A stretch of 35,944 nucleotides of DNA from SAR86 cluster bacterium SAR86B (GTDB taxonomy: Bacteria; Pseudomonadota; Gammaproteobacteria; Magnimaribacterales; Magnimaribacteraceae): contig CAJJAM010000034.1 of assembly GCA_905182235.1 (NCBI GenBank), positions 1 to 35,944 of the forward strand, given 5' to 3'. Made by a program: the position numbers and the translations under genes. Below are positions 10,673 through 20,926 of this stretch, one piece after another. Every line of letters starts with the position of its first letter. Positions within the stretch are counted from its first letter, which is position 1. The notes under the pieces are model-generated. The model made no database searches. It was not told the DNA's origin and saw nothing but the letters and a program-made list of their open reading frames with translations.

Positions 10673-11717
10673 TAATAATTTTATATATATCTTTTACCGA
10701 TGAAGTACTAAAAGCTTTTTTGGCATTCAAGCCCATTTCTGCTCTTCTTTTAGTATCTTTTTCTATATTTAAGATCAGATCAAGTAAAGACGAAGAATTA
10801 TCTAATTTTGACTCTACTATTTCTGCTCCACCTAAGCTCTTTAGATACAGTGCATTATAGTACTGATGATTATCTGTAGCCCATGGAAGAGGCATTAATA
10901 TTGCGGCTTTACCGAAGGCTGCTATTTCACTGATTGTCATTGCTCCTGATCTGGCTATTATTAAATCAGCCTTCTCGTATTCTTGACCGATATTCTTAAT
11001 GTAATCTAAAACTTCATGTTTTATTGATAACCCTAGATATGCTTGCTTTAAAGAAGCAAAATCAGTTGGGCCAGATTGATGAACAATATTCCAATGCTCA
11101 TAATCATCAGCTTCTTCTAGTGCTTGAATGAAAATCTTATTTAATTGCGAAGAACCTTGACTCCCGCCCAGAACAAGAACATTGAATTCTTGACTAACCT
11201 TATTCACACCTTGGGATTGTATAAAAAGTTCATCCCTAAGAGGATTGCCCACAAACTCAGTTCTGTGATCCGTCTTGAAGGTGTCTGGGAAACCTTCAAA
11301 AGTTATCCTTGAGAATTTATTTAGAATTCTATTTGATAAACCAGCCACACTATTCTGCTCATGAATAAAAAGTGGAATTCTTAAAAGAGGAGCAGCTAAA
11401 CCAACCGGCAGGCTTATATAGCCTCCCGTAGAAAAAATAGCATCTGGTTTAAAACTAATTAATAAGGAAATAGCCTTAATATAAGAAACACAGAGCTCAA
11501 ATATCGCTTTAATTTTTTCAATAACTTTTTTTCCTAAGAAACCTGATACAGAAAGCGCTATAAAGTTAAAACCTTCTTCTCTGGCAATGCCCTCCTCAAG
11601 AGATTTTTTTCTTCCTACCCAAATAACTTCTGCTGAGTTTTCCTTAAATTCCCTGGCAACAGACAACGCCGGATAAACGTGCCCACCTGTTCCTCCGGCC
11701 ACAATAATAATCTTCAT
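10659..11717 (-). CDS. murG: Lipid II-forming GlcNAc transferase MurG
   Basis: 352 residues. A peripheral membrane GT-B glycosyltransferase that adds GlcNAc from UDP-GlcNAc to lipid I, giving lipid II. The N-terminal glycine-rich loop GGTGGHVYPALS, the conserved FIHEQNSVAGLSNR, the second glycine loop LVLGGSQGSS and the donor-binding segment ARSGAMTISEIAAFGKA are all present. Its ATG overlaps the last base of ftsW (TAATG), which ties MurG output to the septal polymerase in the same operon. Confidence 0.97.
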   Translation of the reverse strand: MKIIIVAGGTGGHVYPALSVAREFKENSAEVIWVGRKKSLEEGIAREEGFNFIALSVSGFLGKKVIEKIKAIFELCVSYIKAISLLISFKPDAIFSTGGYISLPVGLAAPLLRIPLFIHEQNSVAGLSNRILNKFSRITFEGFPDTFKTDHRTEFVGNPLRDELFIQSQGVNKVSQEFNVLVLGGSQGSSQLNKIFIQALEEADDYEHWNIVHQSGPTDFASLKQAYLGLSIKHEVLDYIKNIGQEYEKADLIIARSGAMTISEIAAFGKAAILMPLPWATDNHQYYNALYLKSLGGAEIVESKLDNSSSLLDLILNIEKDTKRRAEMGLNAKKAFSTSSVKDIYKIINEKI

Positions 11718-12889
11718 TAAAAAGCTGCTCTTCTAGAAACATGAGCTACAGGCATTGCTACTTTTGTTTCATAATCAATTCTCAATACCAACCCTATAAG
11801 AGAACACATCACCAACAAATTTGTTCCTCCATAGCTGATAAAAGGGAGAGTTAATCCTTTTGTTGGTAGAAGGCCTGTAGCAACACCAACGTTTATAAAT
11901 GTATGCAGACCTAAGATGATGGCTACTCCATAGGCTGCAAAAAAACCAAAATACTGGTTTTTTATTAAAGCTTGTTTTGCTATGTAAAAACACCTAAAAG
12001 CCAAACCAAATAAAAGGCTTATGATTACTATTCCTCCGAGCAGACCCATTTCTTCAACTAACACAGAATAAATAAAATCTGTGTGAGCATCAGGAAGATA
12101 CCCCATTTTCATTAAACCTTCTCCAAGACCTACTCCAAACCAGTCTCCTCTTCCTATAGACATTAAAGACAGTGTTAATTGATATCCAGTTCCAAAGGGG
12201 TCACTCCATGGGTCAGTAAAAGAAATTATTCTTTCCCACCTCCATGGTACAAAGATAATAAGAGCCGAGATTCCTATTAAAGCCAGAAAAAGAACTAATA
12301 AGAATTGTCTTAAATGGACTCCTGCTAAAAATAGTATTCCTAAGACGGTCGCAAGAATTACAGCAGAAGTTCCTAAATCTGGCTGAAGAAGTATTAAAGA
12401 AACTACTAAGATTATAAGAAAAGCGGGCTTAAAAAACCCAAACCAATGCGTTTGTAAATCAGTAATTCTTCTTACCGAGTAGGCAGATATATAAACAATG
12501 CTTATGAACTTCATCACTTCTGAAGGCTGCAATCCGAGACCGCCCATCCTTATCCATCTATTTGCTCCGTTTACTTCCACTCCGATCCCTGGCACAAAAA
12601 CAAGAAGCAACAAAAGCATACCAAAAAAAAGTAACCACTTATCAAACCTTTCCCAGAAAGAGAGTGGTGTAAAGCTAATTAAGATTAATAATAAACAGCC
12701 AGCAATAAAATGAAATAACTGCTTAATTAGCATGCTAAATGGATAGCCAGAAATAGAATCTGAGAACTGCACAGAAGCAGAAGCCAGTATTATTAATCCG
12801 CATATTGAGACTAAAAAGAATATAGATAAAAAGAAAAAATCTACTTTGGAAAAATCAATAGACTCAAGAAGGCTTTTGAAGTTTATCAT
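11717..12889 (-). CDS. ftsW: Septal peptidoglycan glycosyltransferase FtsW
   Basis: 390 residues, a SEDS-family polytopic membrane protein with about ten hydrophobic segments after a short N-terminal tail. Conserved SEDS segments are GANRWIRMGGLGLQPSE, LLQPDLGTSAVI, the large periplasmic loop (WRWERIISFTDPWSDPFG then GYQLTLSLMSIGRGDWFGVGLG), HTDFIYSVLVEE and PTKGLTLPFISYGG. FtsW polymerises lipid II at the septum with FtsI. Position next to murG and ftsI favours FtsW over the elongation paralogue RodA. Confidence 0.95.
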   Translation of the reverse strand: MINFKSLLESIDFSKVDFFFLSIFFLVSICGLIILASASVQFSDSISGYPFSMLIKQLFHFIAGCLLLILISFTPLSFWERFDKWLLFFGMLLLLLVFVPGIGVEVNGANRWIRMGGLGLQPSEVMKFISIVYISAYSVRRITDLQTHWFGFFKPAFLIILVVSLILLQPDLGTSAVILATVLGILFLAGVHLRQFLLVLFLALIGISALIIFVPWRWERIISFTDPWSDPFGTGYQLTLSLMSIGRGDWFGVGLGEGLMKMGYLPDAHTDFIYSVLVEEMGLLGGIVIISLLFGLAFRCFYIAKQALIKNQYFGFFAAYGVAIILGLHTFINVGVATGLLPTKGLTLPFISYGGTNLLVMCSLIGLVLRIDYETKVAMPVAHVSRRAAF

Positions 12890-12893
12890 TTAA

Positions 12894-14192
12894 TTAGATA
12901 GAACCTACCAATCTACGAAAATCCTCTCCTCTCTCTTCATAGTCTTTGTACATGTCTATACTAGAACAAGCAGGCGAGAGGATAACTACATCTCCATTGA
13001 CAGCATCTATTGTTATTTTTTTCATAGCTTCTTGCATATCTTCTACCAATTCAACATCTGTAAGATTAATTAAGAAAGGAGCAATTAAATCTTTGTGTAT
13101 TCCAAAAATATAAGCTTTCTTTAGTAACTTTTCTGAGATATTTGTTAGTTCTTCAAAATCCTGCCCCTTAGAATCGCCTCCACAAATTAAGATTGTCCTA
13201 CCCTCTCCGAACTTATCATAAACTGATTCCAAAGCCTTTAAAACGGAAGCCACGTTAGTTGCCTTCGAATCATTGATGAAAGTTACACCATCTTTTAAAT
13301 CAAGAATTTCATACCTATGAGGCAGCCTCTGGAATGAATTAAGAATCCTCAAACAATCTTTTATAAAAGATTCCCTTTCTGATTTGTCATAGAAACTCAC
13401 CTCTTGGTTAAGAACTAAATAAGCAAAGAGTATAGATATTGCAGCTTTAATATTCTCTATATCATGCAAAGGCCATTCCTCCTTAAGGACATCAAAACAA
13501 TAATCATAGTCTTTAAAGATTTCTTGGAAATAAATACATTCTTCAGTGCTTGAAATTGATTGACCACCTTTAATTACTAATTTACTTTGGGTAAATACCT
13601 TGTTCTTAATAGCCTTGTATTCTTCAAAAGAAGTATGTCTATCTAGATGATCTTGAGTGACATTCAGGAGGACAGCAATATCTGAAGAAATTGAAGAGCT
13701 CAACTCTAGTTGATAGCTGGAAACCTCTATAAGAGCTATATCAATACCTTCATCAGTATTATCTAAAACCGGGTTTCCTATATTGCCTAAAGCTTCAACT
13801 CTTTTTTTATCTAAGTAGTCAGAAAAGAGTTTATGTGACATTGATGTGACAGTTGTTTTTCCATTAGTTCCTGTTATTAAAATCTTAGTACAAGAATGGA
13901 GTTTTAAAAAAATATCAATATCTGTTTCAATCTCTATATTTAAGAAATCTGCCTGCTTTAAGATAGGGTTATTTTTTGGGATTCCCGGGCTTACATATAC
14001 TTTAGAAATCTTTTCTAGAGCGTCAACATCAAATTTACTAGAGCATTTATAACCATGATCTGAAAGCCATTGAATTCCCTTTAGGTCTTTCCTGGACTCC
14101 ATCACTTCAAAAGAGATTCCCAGCTTGTGTAAATACTTTGCAATACTTACACCAGTCTGGCCAAAGCCCAGAATTAAATGTTTTTTGTTCAA
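12894..14192 (-). CDS. murD: UDP-N-acetylmuramoyl-L-alanine--D-glutamate ligase
   Basis: 432 residues. It adds D-Glu to UDP-MurNAc-L-Ala. Visible are the N-terminal UDP-binding fold (LILGFGQTGVSIAKYL), ATP loop ITGTNGKTTVTSM, ALIEVSSYQLE, LNVTQDHLDRH, the MurD-typical RLPHRYEIL followed by FINDSKATN, and C-terminal LSPACSSIDMYKDYEERG. The only suitable start is a TTG at 14192, 12 bases after the mraY stop and without a recognisable ribosome-binding site; coupled reinitiation from mraY is likely. Confidence 0.95.
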   Translation of the reverse strand: MNKKHLILGFGQTGVSIAKYLHKLGISFEVMESRKDLKGIQWLSDHGYKCSSKFDVDALEKISKVYVSPGIPKNNPILKQADFLNIEIETDIDIFLKLHSCTKILITGTNGKTTVTSMSHKLFSDYLDKKRVEALGNIGNPVLDNTDEGIDIALIEVSSYQLELSSSISSDIAVLLNVTQDHLDRHTSFEEYKAIKNKVFTQSKLVIKGGQSISSTEECIYFQEIFKDYDYCFDVLKEEWPLHDIENIKAAISILFAYLVLNQEVSFYDKSERESFIKDCLRILNSFQRLPHRYEILDLKDGVTFINDSKATNVASVLKALESVYDKFGEGRTILICGGDSKGQDFEELTNISEKLLKKAYIFGIHKDLIAPFLINLTDVELVEDMQEAMKKITIDAVNGDVVILSPACSSIDMYKDYEERGEDFRRLVGSI

Positions 14193-14204
14193 ATGACTAA
14201 GGGG

Positions 14205-15287
14205 TTAACGTAATCTCAACATGGCTAAGCCCAAAAGAACTAACATAAAAGTTATGATCCAAAACCTAACTATTACTCTAGGTTCCGGCCAGCCTTTCAG
14301 CTCATAATGATGGTGCAGAGGGGCCATTTTAAAAACTCTTTTACCTGTTAATTTAAATGAGATAACTTGAACTATCACAGATAGGGCCTCAATAACAAAC
14401 AATCCGCCCATGATAATCAGCACATATTCATGTCTTATAATTACGGCAACGGTGCCTAAGGCAGCTCCGAGAGACAAGGAACCCACATCTCCCATAAAAA
14501 CTTGTGCAGGGTAAGTGTTAAACCACAAAAACCCAATTCCAGAGCCCATTAAAGCTCCACAAAAAACTAACATTTCTCCGGTACCAGGCAGGTATGGGAT
14601 ATTTAAATAACCCGAATAAATTACATTTCCAGAGACGTACCCTATTAGACCCAGGCCTGCAGCAACCATAACGCAAGGTAGAATTGCCAAGCCATCCAAG
14701 CCATCAGTTAAATTAACTGCATTACTAGTCCCAACAATAACAAAATAAGAAAGTACAACAAAGCCAATTCCAAGTGCAATAGAAATGTCTTTGAAGAAAG
14801 GGACTATTAAACTTACCTCTTCAATATTTGTATGGCTATAAAAAAGATAAGAACAGCCTATTAAAGCAAAGATACTCTGCCAAAGTATCTTTTGCCTTGC
14901 TGAAATTCCATCACTTGATTTGTGTTTAATCTTCAATTTGTCATCAAACCAACCTAAGACTCCGAAAGAGGTCGTCATTCCTATTGCCACCCATAAATAT
15001 CTATTCCATAAATCACCCCATAAAAGTGAGCTGATTAGTATTGAACTAAGTATTAAAGTGCCTCCCATTGTGGGTGTACCTTGTTTTATTAAATGAGTTT
15101 CGGGACCCTCTTCTCTCACTACTTGTCCCACTTGATTATCTCTCATTTTATTAATAAACCTTGGCCCTAATAATAATGAAAAAAGTAAAGCGGTTAATGT
15201 AGCTGCAATAGCTCTAACGGAGATGAATTCAAAAACCCTGAAGGGTCCAAAAAAATTGGCGAGATAATCGAATAAAGGTAGTAGCAT
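14205..15287 (-). CDS. mraY: Phospho-N-acetylmuramoyl-pentapeptide transferase MraY
   Basis: 360 residues, exactly the length of E. coli MraY, with about ten membrane segments. It transfers phospho-MurNAc-pentapeptide to undecaprenyl phosphate, producing lipid I at the inner membrane. Active-site signatures are [48 protein letters not shown] and the C-terminal [14 protein letters not shown]. Its ATG overlaps the murF stop (TAATG). Confidence 0.98.
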   Translation of the reverse strand: MLLPLFDYLANFFGPFRVFEFISVRAIAATLTALLFSLLLGPRFINKMRDNQVGQVVREEGPETHLIKQGTPTMGGTLILSSILISSLLWGDLWNRYLWVAIGMTTSFGVLGWFDDKLKIKHKSSDGISARQKILWQSIFALIGCSYLFYSHTNIEEVSLIVPFFKDISIALGIGFVVLSYFVIVGTSNAVNLTDGLDGLAILPCVMVAAGLGLIGYVSGNVIYSGYLNIPYLPGTGEMLVFCGALMGSGIGFLWFNTYPAQVFMGDVGSLSLGAALGTVAVIIRHEYVLIIMGGLFVIEALSVIVQVISFKLTGKRVFKMAPLHHHYELKGWPEPRVIVRFWIITFMLVLLGLAMLRLR

Positions 15288-16639
15288 TAGAATTCCTTTA
15301 ATTTATCAGCAACTATATCCATTCTAGTGGATCTAGAGCCCTTAACTAGAATAACTGTATCAGTTTCTAGTATAGAAGACACATGATCAACAAGTTCTTC
15401 TTGAGATGAAAATACAATTCCTTTTTCTCCAAAAAGTTTTACACCTTCTTGCCACGAACCACCTAAACATAAAAAATTATCTACTCTTGTTTTTGCATAT
15501 TCAGATATTTCTTTATGAAGTTTAGCAGCATCATTACCAAGTTCTCTCATCTCTCCTAAAACCACTATTTTTTTATTCATGCCTGAAACACACATGGTAT
15601 CTATTGATTGTTTTACTGATTCAGGATTTGCGTTATAAGAGTCATCTATTAATAAAGACCCATTGGACATCCTAAAAAGCGATAATCTTCTTTGGGGCAA
15701 TTCGATCCTCTCTAAATTATCTATAATCTCATCTAAAGCTAAGCCCATGGCACTGCAAACAGCTAAAGCTCCCGCAGCATTTACTGAATTATGTAAACCC
15801 ACTCCATTCATAGTGCATTTAAATTCTTTATATTGATGCGCAAGAACAAAAGAAGTCAGATTTTTATTAAAATCTACATCAGTTGAAAGGACTTGGAAAT
15901 CGCAGCCTTCCTTGGTACCAAAGCTAATCACTTTGTTAGCATTGGTAGTATTACCCCAAAAGTCAAAGTACCTTGAATCTTTATTGAGTACCAACACACC
16001 TTTATCATTCTCAAAACAACCAATATCGCCTTTTTCTTTAGCAATTAACTCTAAACTCCCTAATCCGCTAAGATGACTTTCAAATACATTTGTTATAAGC
16101 GCTATATCAGGTTTAGCTATAGCACTAAGGACTCCAATCTCGCCTGGGAAGCTTGTTCCTAATTCTAAGATAGAGCAATCATAAGAACTGTCTAAGTCAG
16201 CTAAAGAAAAAGGAAGCCCTATTTGGTTGTTCTTATTTCCAATTGTTTTGTGGCACTTCTTTTTTGAAGAAAGTAAAGAAGCCACTATTTCTTTAGAAGA
16301 AGTTTTTCCATTACTACCTGTTATTCCTATAACCGGACCTTCAAATGCCAATCTATTCATTATTGCCAAATTCTTTAAAAAAGCTTCAGTATTATCCACA
16401 ACCAACAAAGGCACCTTAGATTCAAAGTAATGATCCGCTACTATGGCATTAGCTCCTTTGGTAATAGCCTCATTTATGAAATCAGTACCATTAAAATTTT
16501 TACCTTTTAGCGCTATATACAGATCTCCATTCAATAACGTTCTTGTGTCGATACTAAAACCATTTACTTCTACAGATTTACCATGCAACTCAGCTTTGCC
16601 CTTATTCGCAATCTCAGAAATATTAAACTTACTCAACAT
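15287..16639 (-). CDS. murF: UDP-MurNAc-tripeptide--D-Ala-D-Ala ligase MurF
   Basis: About 450 residues. It adds D-Ala-D-Ala to the tripeptide, finishing the cytoplasmic precursor. Evidence: [19 protein letters not shown] in the N-terminal domain, the P-loop [48 protein letters not shown] and [13 protein letters not shown], the last typical of MurF. I prefer ATG at 16639 (11-base overlap with murE); an in-frame GTG at 16648 would add three residues, and the local sequence does not settle this. Confidence 0.95.
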   Translation of the reverse strand: MLSKFNISEIANKGKAELHGKSVEVNGFSIDTRTLLNGDLYIALKGKNFNGTDFINEAITKGANAIVADHYFESKVPLLVVDNTEAFLKNLAIMNRLAFEGPVIGITGSNGKTSSKEIVASLLSSKKKCHKTIGNKNNQIGLPFSLADLDSSYDCSILELGTSFPGEIGVLSAIAKPDIALITNVFESHLSGLGSLELIAKEKGDIGCFENDKGVLVLNKDSRYFDFWGNTTNANKVISFGTKEGCDFQVLSTDVDFNKNLTSFVLAHQYKEFKCTMNGVGLHNSVNAAGALAVCSAMGLALDEIIDNLERIELPQRRLSLFRMSNGSLLIDDSYNANPESVKQSIDTMCVSGMNKKIVVLGEMRELGNDAAKLHKEISEYAKTRVDNFLCLGGSWQEGVKLFGEKGIVFSSQEELVDHVSSILETDTVILVKGSRSTRMDIVADKLKEF

Positions 16640-18098
16640 TCTGCTCACTCAGGTATTTATCAATAACTTCTCTATCATCAAACAAAAAAGTTTTATCATT
16701 GATTTCTTGATATGTTTCGTGTCCTTTTCCTGCTACCAATACAATATTTCTTGAATTATTCTGATCCGCACTATCAAGACTATAAAGTATGGCTTCTCTT
16801 CTATCAGCAAGAGTTAAAACATTGTTGGGTTCTTTTACACCGGATAAAATTTCCTTGAATATTAGATTTTCATCTTCCAACCTAGGGTTATCATTAGTTA
16901 AAACAGTTACATCAGCATATTCCTCTGCAATAGCACCCATCAATGGTCTTTTTAATTTGTCTCTATTTCCCCCACACCCAAAGACACACCATAATTTTCC
17001 ATCAAAAGACTGTCTAAGTTCCTTAAGAGCAGATTCTAAAGCATCAGGAGTATGGGCATAATCTATACAACAATAATTGTTGTTGTTAAGTTTTATTAAT
17101 TCCATGCGACCTTTGGGGAGCTCCAGATTTTTAACATTTTTAATCAAATTACTAATATTAAGGCCGTTAAGTGTAAGTGCTGCAATTGAACAAATAATAT
17201 TGGAAGCTAGAACACTTGATAACGTATTTAAAGAAAAAGAAAAATTCCCTGCAATCGAGATTAATTCTATATCTAATCTATTTTCACTATTTCTAGTAAA
17301 TGAATACTTAAAATCAGCTGCTTGCTTATTAGAAACACTATAAACAGCTTTATCTTTGTTCAATAATTCTGTGTATATCTCATTTCCGCAATCATTATCA
17401 ATTTGGATAATCGATATTTCAGGATTTAAGTCTCTAAATAGAGATAATTTTGAATTCTTATAGTCTTCTGTACTTAAATGGTAGTCCAAATGATCATGTG
17501 AGAAACTAGTTAAAATTGCAGTTTTAACAAATGTACCTCCTAGTCTTTTTTGTTGCAGACCATGGGAAGAGGCCTCTAAAGCAACAAATTTTGACCCGAA
17601 ATCAAGAATCTCAGAAAATGTTTTTTGTAAATTAATAGAATCAGGTGTTGTGAGTACTGAATCTCTTATTACATCAAAACCATCCAAAGAAACGCCTATA
17701 GTGCTTAAGTAGCCACAATTATATCCTGATTTGTAAGCAAGTTTAGCAAGAGATTCGACACAAGATGTTTTACCATTAGTGCCAGTTACACAGATCGTCT
17801 TAAGTTCTTTAGAAGGTTCACCATAAAACCTAGAGGCCACCTCTCCCATGTAATTTCTTAAATTGTTAACCTGTATAACTTTACTAACTTCAATATGGTC
17901 TTCTGAGAGGATTAATTTGGCACCCTTTATTTTGGCTTCTGAAATGTAATCTTTTCCGTTTTCATTACTTCCCTTAAGAGCAAAGAAGATATCTCCATGC
18001 TCTACATCACGACTATCAAAGCTCAATGCTCTAACATCAAAATCTATGAATTCTTTATTATTTGAAAGTTCTCTTAATAATATTCGTGATTGAACCAA
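16629..18098 (-). CDS. murE: UDP-MurNAc-L-Ala-D-Glu--2,6-diaminopimelate ligase MurE
   Basis: 489 residues. It adds the third stem residue. The N-terminal domain has ALSFDSRDVEHGDIFFALKG, the ATP loop is CVTGTNGKTSCVESLA, and FTSFSHDHLDYH and DYAHTPDALESAL follow. The motif DNPR (in TNDNPRLEDE) marks meso-diaminopimelate specificity in this family, so the wall should be DAP-type as expected for a Gram-negative. No ATG lies near the N-terminus; the start is a TTG at 18098 with GGGGAA about 5-9 bases upstream, overlapping the end of ftsI closely. Confidence 0.95.
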   Translation of the reverse strand: MVQSRILLRELSNNKEFIDFDVRALSFDSRDVEHGDIFFALKGSNENGKDYISEAKIKGAKLILSEDHIEVSKVIQVNNLRNYMGEVASRFYGEPSKELKTICVTGTNGKTSCVESLAKLAYKSGYNCGYLSTIGVSLDGFDVIRDSVLTTPDSINLQKTFSEILDFGSKFVALEASSHGLQQKRLGGTFVKTAILTSFSHDHLDYHLSTEDYKNSKLSLFRDLNPEISIIQIDNDCGNEIYTELLNKDKAVYSVSNKQAADFKYSFTRNSENRLDIELISIAGNFSFSLNTLSSVLASNIICSIAALTLNGLNISNLIKNVKNLELPKGRMELIKLNNNNYCCIDYAHTPDALESALKELRQSFDGKLWCVFGCGGNRDKLKRPLMGAIAEEYADVTVLTNDNPRLEDENLIFKEILSGVKEPNNVLTLADRREAILYSLDSADQNNSRNIVLVAGKGHETYQEINDKTFLFDDREVIDKYLSEQNVE

Positions 18099-18099
18099 T

Positions 18100-19752
18100 T
18101 CAATTCCCCGCTTTCAAGACATGCAACGACTGGCCTACTATTTTTGAAAAGACAGGGGCTGCTACTCTGCCTCCTGAGTGGTCTTCACCCTGCAATCCAT
18201 GTAAAACAATTACAGCCAATAATTCAGGATTTATTGCTGGAACAAAGCCAGCAAATGTAGCCGTGTATGAAAGATCTTTAGAATTCTCAATAGCCGTTCC
18301 TGTTTTACCCGCAACGACTGTTCCTTTTATTTTAGCATTTCTTGCTGTACCAGTTGGAGCATTAACTGTCTTAATCAACATATCTCTAACTATACTAGCT
18401 GTCTCTATACTTATAACTCTTTCTTCAAAAAAGTTAGATAAAATTTGATCATCTAAAAATAAAGTTAACTCTTTAAAAATTCCTTCATTTGCAAATACAG
18501 AATAAGCTTGGGCAATCTGGATAGCAGACATCGTCAAACCGTAGCCATAACAAGAGCTTACTTTATCTCTAAGAGTGTACTCTGAAGGGTGCGCCAGAAA
18601 ACCTTCTCTAGAAGGAATTAATAAATTAACAGGGTACCTGCCGATTCCAAAAGATTTAAAAAATTTAGTTAAGTGTTTAATGTCTTGTTTGGCACAAAGT
18701 TTTACCATTCCGACATTACTTGAAAAAGAAATTATCTCACTTAGGCTTAGCACTCCATAATCCTTAAAATCACTTGTTTTATAACCTCCAAGCTCAACCC
18801 ATCCAGGGCTTGTATCAACAGTATCGTTTAACTCAACTCTTTTGGATTCCAAAATAGCTGACATTGCTATGGGTTTTAAGACGGAACCTGGTTCAAAAAC
18901 ATCTATGGTAGCTCTGTTTCTAAAAACAGAATGATCATTAATGTTTTTTCTGTCAGAAGGGTTAAATGATGGATAATTTGACAGAGCTAATATTTCAGCA
19001 GACTGTGGATTTATTATTATTACTGAGCCTGACTCAGCACCAGTTTCCTCTATTGCTTTAGATAATTCTTCAAACGCTATTGACTGCAATCGAATATCTA
19101 TAGTCAGAAATAAATCTTTTCCATTTTGAGGTTCTATTCGGTTACCTTCTATTTTTTTATTTCCACTACTCTTAATACCTGTAAATTTACCCTTTTTGCC
19201 TTGTAGAGTATTATCAAATACTAATTCAGAACCCTGTATGCCCTTGCGGTCAATATCAGTAATACCTACCACATGAGAACTTACTTCTTTTTGTGGATAA
19301 CTTCTTCTTAGATTCTCCCTAAAAAAAACACCCTTCAGTTCAAGATTTTCAATATCTTTTCTTAAAGTTCCTGAAACATGGCGTTTTATTTCTTTAAACC
19401 CTGTATTCTTATTTTTAATTAAATTACCTATAGTTTCTTTCTTGATATCTAAGATTTGTTCTAAAGACTTTATGTTAAGAATATTGCCTTTAAAATTCTT
19501 TAAATCAATGCCTACAGAAAAACTTCTGACATCTAAGGCCAAAATATTATTATTTCTATCTAATATTTTTCCTCTACTTGCTAAGAGAGAATATTCAGAA
19601 TGTGATCGACTTATTACTTGTTCATCTAAGAAGGTATCTTGATAAATTTGTAAAAATATCAACCTTGCAACCAGAATAAAAAAAGCTCCTAATAGAAGTA
19701 ATCTGATGAAGAGCATCCGCCCCGAGAAAAGAGCAACTCTAGATGGAGGCAT
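18100..19752 (-). CDS. ftsI: Septal transpeptidase FtsI (PBP3)
   Basis: 550 residues, a class B penicillin-binding protein that crosslinks septal peptidoglycan with FtsW. One N-terminal membrane anchor (about 14-35) is followed by the pedestal domain (SRGKILDRNNNILA; ENLRRSYPQKEVSSHVVG). The transpeptidase domain has all three motifs: SVLK with catalytic Ser290, SSN at 344-346 and KTG at 483-485. In E. coli-like clusters ftsI follows ftsL; here it follows ftsZ after an 11-base gap. No purine-rich ribosome-binding site precedes the ATG. Confidence 0.97.
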   Translation of the reverse strand: MPPSRVALFSGRMLFIRLLLLGAFFILVARLIFLQIYQDTFLDEQVISRSHSEYSLLASRGKILDRNNNILALDVRSFSVGIDLKNFKGNILNIKSLEQILDIKKETIGNLIKNKNTGFKEIKRHVSGTLRKDIENLELKGVFFRENLRRSYPQKEVSSHVVGITDIDRKGIQGSELVFDNTLQGKKGKFTGIKSSGNKKIEGNRIEPQNGKDLFLTIDIRLQSIAFEELSKAIEETGAESGSVIIINPQSAEILALSNYPSFNPSDRKNINDHSVFRNRATIDVFEPGSVLKPIAMSAILESKRVELNDTVDTSPGWVELGGYKTSDFKDYGVLSLSEIISFSSNVGMVKLCAKQDIKHLTKFFKSFGIGRYPVNLLIPSREGFLAHPSEYTLRDKVSSCYGYGLTMSAIQIAQAYSVFANEGIFKELTLFLDDQILSNFFEERVISIETASIVRDMLIKTVNAPTGTARNAKIKGTVVAGKTGTAIENSKDLSYTATFAGFVPAINPELLAVIVLHGLQGEDHSGGRVAAPVFSKIVGQSLHVLKAGN

Positions 19753-19763
19753 TCTTTAGGAGG

Positions 19764-20912
19764 TTAATCTAATTGAGTTCTTACAAAAGAAGGAATGTCC
19801 AAGTAATCCTCTTCATCTTTATTCTTTTCTTCAATTTTCTCAACTTTAGGTGGGTTTTCAAGCATTTTCCTAGCAGCATCACTTAAAGGAAGGGGTTTCC
19901 TCTCGTTCAGCATATTGACTTGTCTTGAAGGTTTTGAAATTGTTTGTAGAGAGGAGCTAAGACCTGTAGCTATTACAGTAACAATAAGATCGTTACCCTT
20001 TGTGTCATCCAAGACAGTTCCGGTTACTATGATTGCTTCTTCTGACGCGAAGTCACTAATACAATCTCCTACTGCTTTTATTTCGCCAAGAGACAGTTCT
20101 GGACCGGCCGTAATATTAACCAAAACGCCTTTAGCGTCTTGCAAACTGATGTCTTCTAAAAGTTTACTTGCAACAGCATGCTCTGCAGCTATTCTTGCCC
20201 TATCTGGTCCACTTGCAGTTCCTGTTCCCATCATTGCAGTTCCCTTCTCGGACATTACTGTTTTCACATCTGCAAAATCTACATTTATAAGACCGGGTTT
20301 AATAATAATATCTGATATACCTCTTACTGCTCCAGCCAAAACATCATTGGCTTGTTTGAAGGCCTCCAACATACTGCAATCTTCGCCTAATACTTCTAAA
20401 AGTTTTTGATTGGGTATTGTTATAAGAGAATCAACCTCTTCTATCAGCTCTTTAATACCTTCTTGAGCAATTTTCATCCTTTTAGAGCCTTCTAATTCAA
20501 AAGGCTTAGTAACTACTGCAACCGTAAGAATGCCTAATTCTTTAGCAACTTGGGCAACTATTGGGGCGGCTCCTGTTCCTGTTCCACCTCCCATTCCTGC
20601 AGTAACAAAAACCATGTCAGTTCCTTTTAGCATTTCTCTTAACTTGTCTCTATCTTCTAAAGCAGCTTCTCTACCAACCTGCGGGTTAGCTCCAGCACCT
20701 AGTCCGTCAGTAATTTCCATACCTAATACTAATTTAGTTCCAGCTCCGTTCTTATCGAGTGCTTGTTTATCCGTATTTACAGAAATGAAGTTTGCTCCTT
20801 CAATTCCTACATCTACCATGTGTTGAACGGCATTACCCCCTCCGCCACCAACGCCCACTACTTTAATTGAAGCATTACCCGTACTTTCTTCTACTATTTC
20901 CCATTCACTCAT
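19764..20912 (-). CDS. ftsZ: Cell division GTPase FtsZ
   Basis: 382 residues from ATG 20912, chosen because AGGAGAGG lies 6 bases upstream; a longer in-frame reading would overlap ftsA. FtsZ polymerises into the Z-ring. The tubulin signature GGGTGTGAAP is at about 108-117, preceded by VGVGGGGGNAV; the T7 loop segment is GLINVDFADVKTVM. A short linker (about 345-370) leads to the conserved C-terminal peptide DIPSFVRTQLD, which binds FtsA and ZipA. The linker is rich in Lys and Glu and shorter than in E. coli (whose FtsZ is 383 residues in total). It is not followed by lpxC. Confidence 0.98.
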   Translation of the reverse strand: MSEWEIVEESTGNASIKVVGVGGGGGNAVQHMVDVGIEGANFISVNTDKQALDKNGAGTKLVLGMEITDGLGAGANPQVGREAALEDRDKLREMLKGTDMVFVTAGMGGGTGTGAAPIVAQVAKELGILTVAVVTKPFELEGSKRMKIAQEGIKELIEEVDSLITIPNQKLLEVLGEDCSMLEAFKQANDVLAGAVRGISDIIIKPGLINVDFADVKTVMSEKGTAMMGTGTASGPDRARIAAEHAVASKLLEDISLQDAKGVLVNITAGPELSLGEIKAVGDCISDFASEEAIIVTGTVLDDTKGNDLIVTVIATGLSSSLQTISKPSRQVNMLNERKPLPLSDAARKMLENPPKVEKIEEKNKDEEDYLDIPSFVRTQLD

Positions 20913-20926
20913 TTGGTACCTCTCCT

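Noticed and set aside
18062-18448. 128-codon plus-strand open frame inside ftsI
   Set aside because: Antisense shadow of the conserved transpeptidase domain.
19915-20409. 164-codon plus-strand open frame inside ftsZ
   Set aside because: Antisense to a highly conserved gene, no ribosome-binding site, no recognisable protein family.
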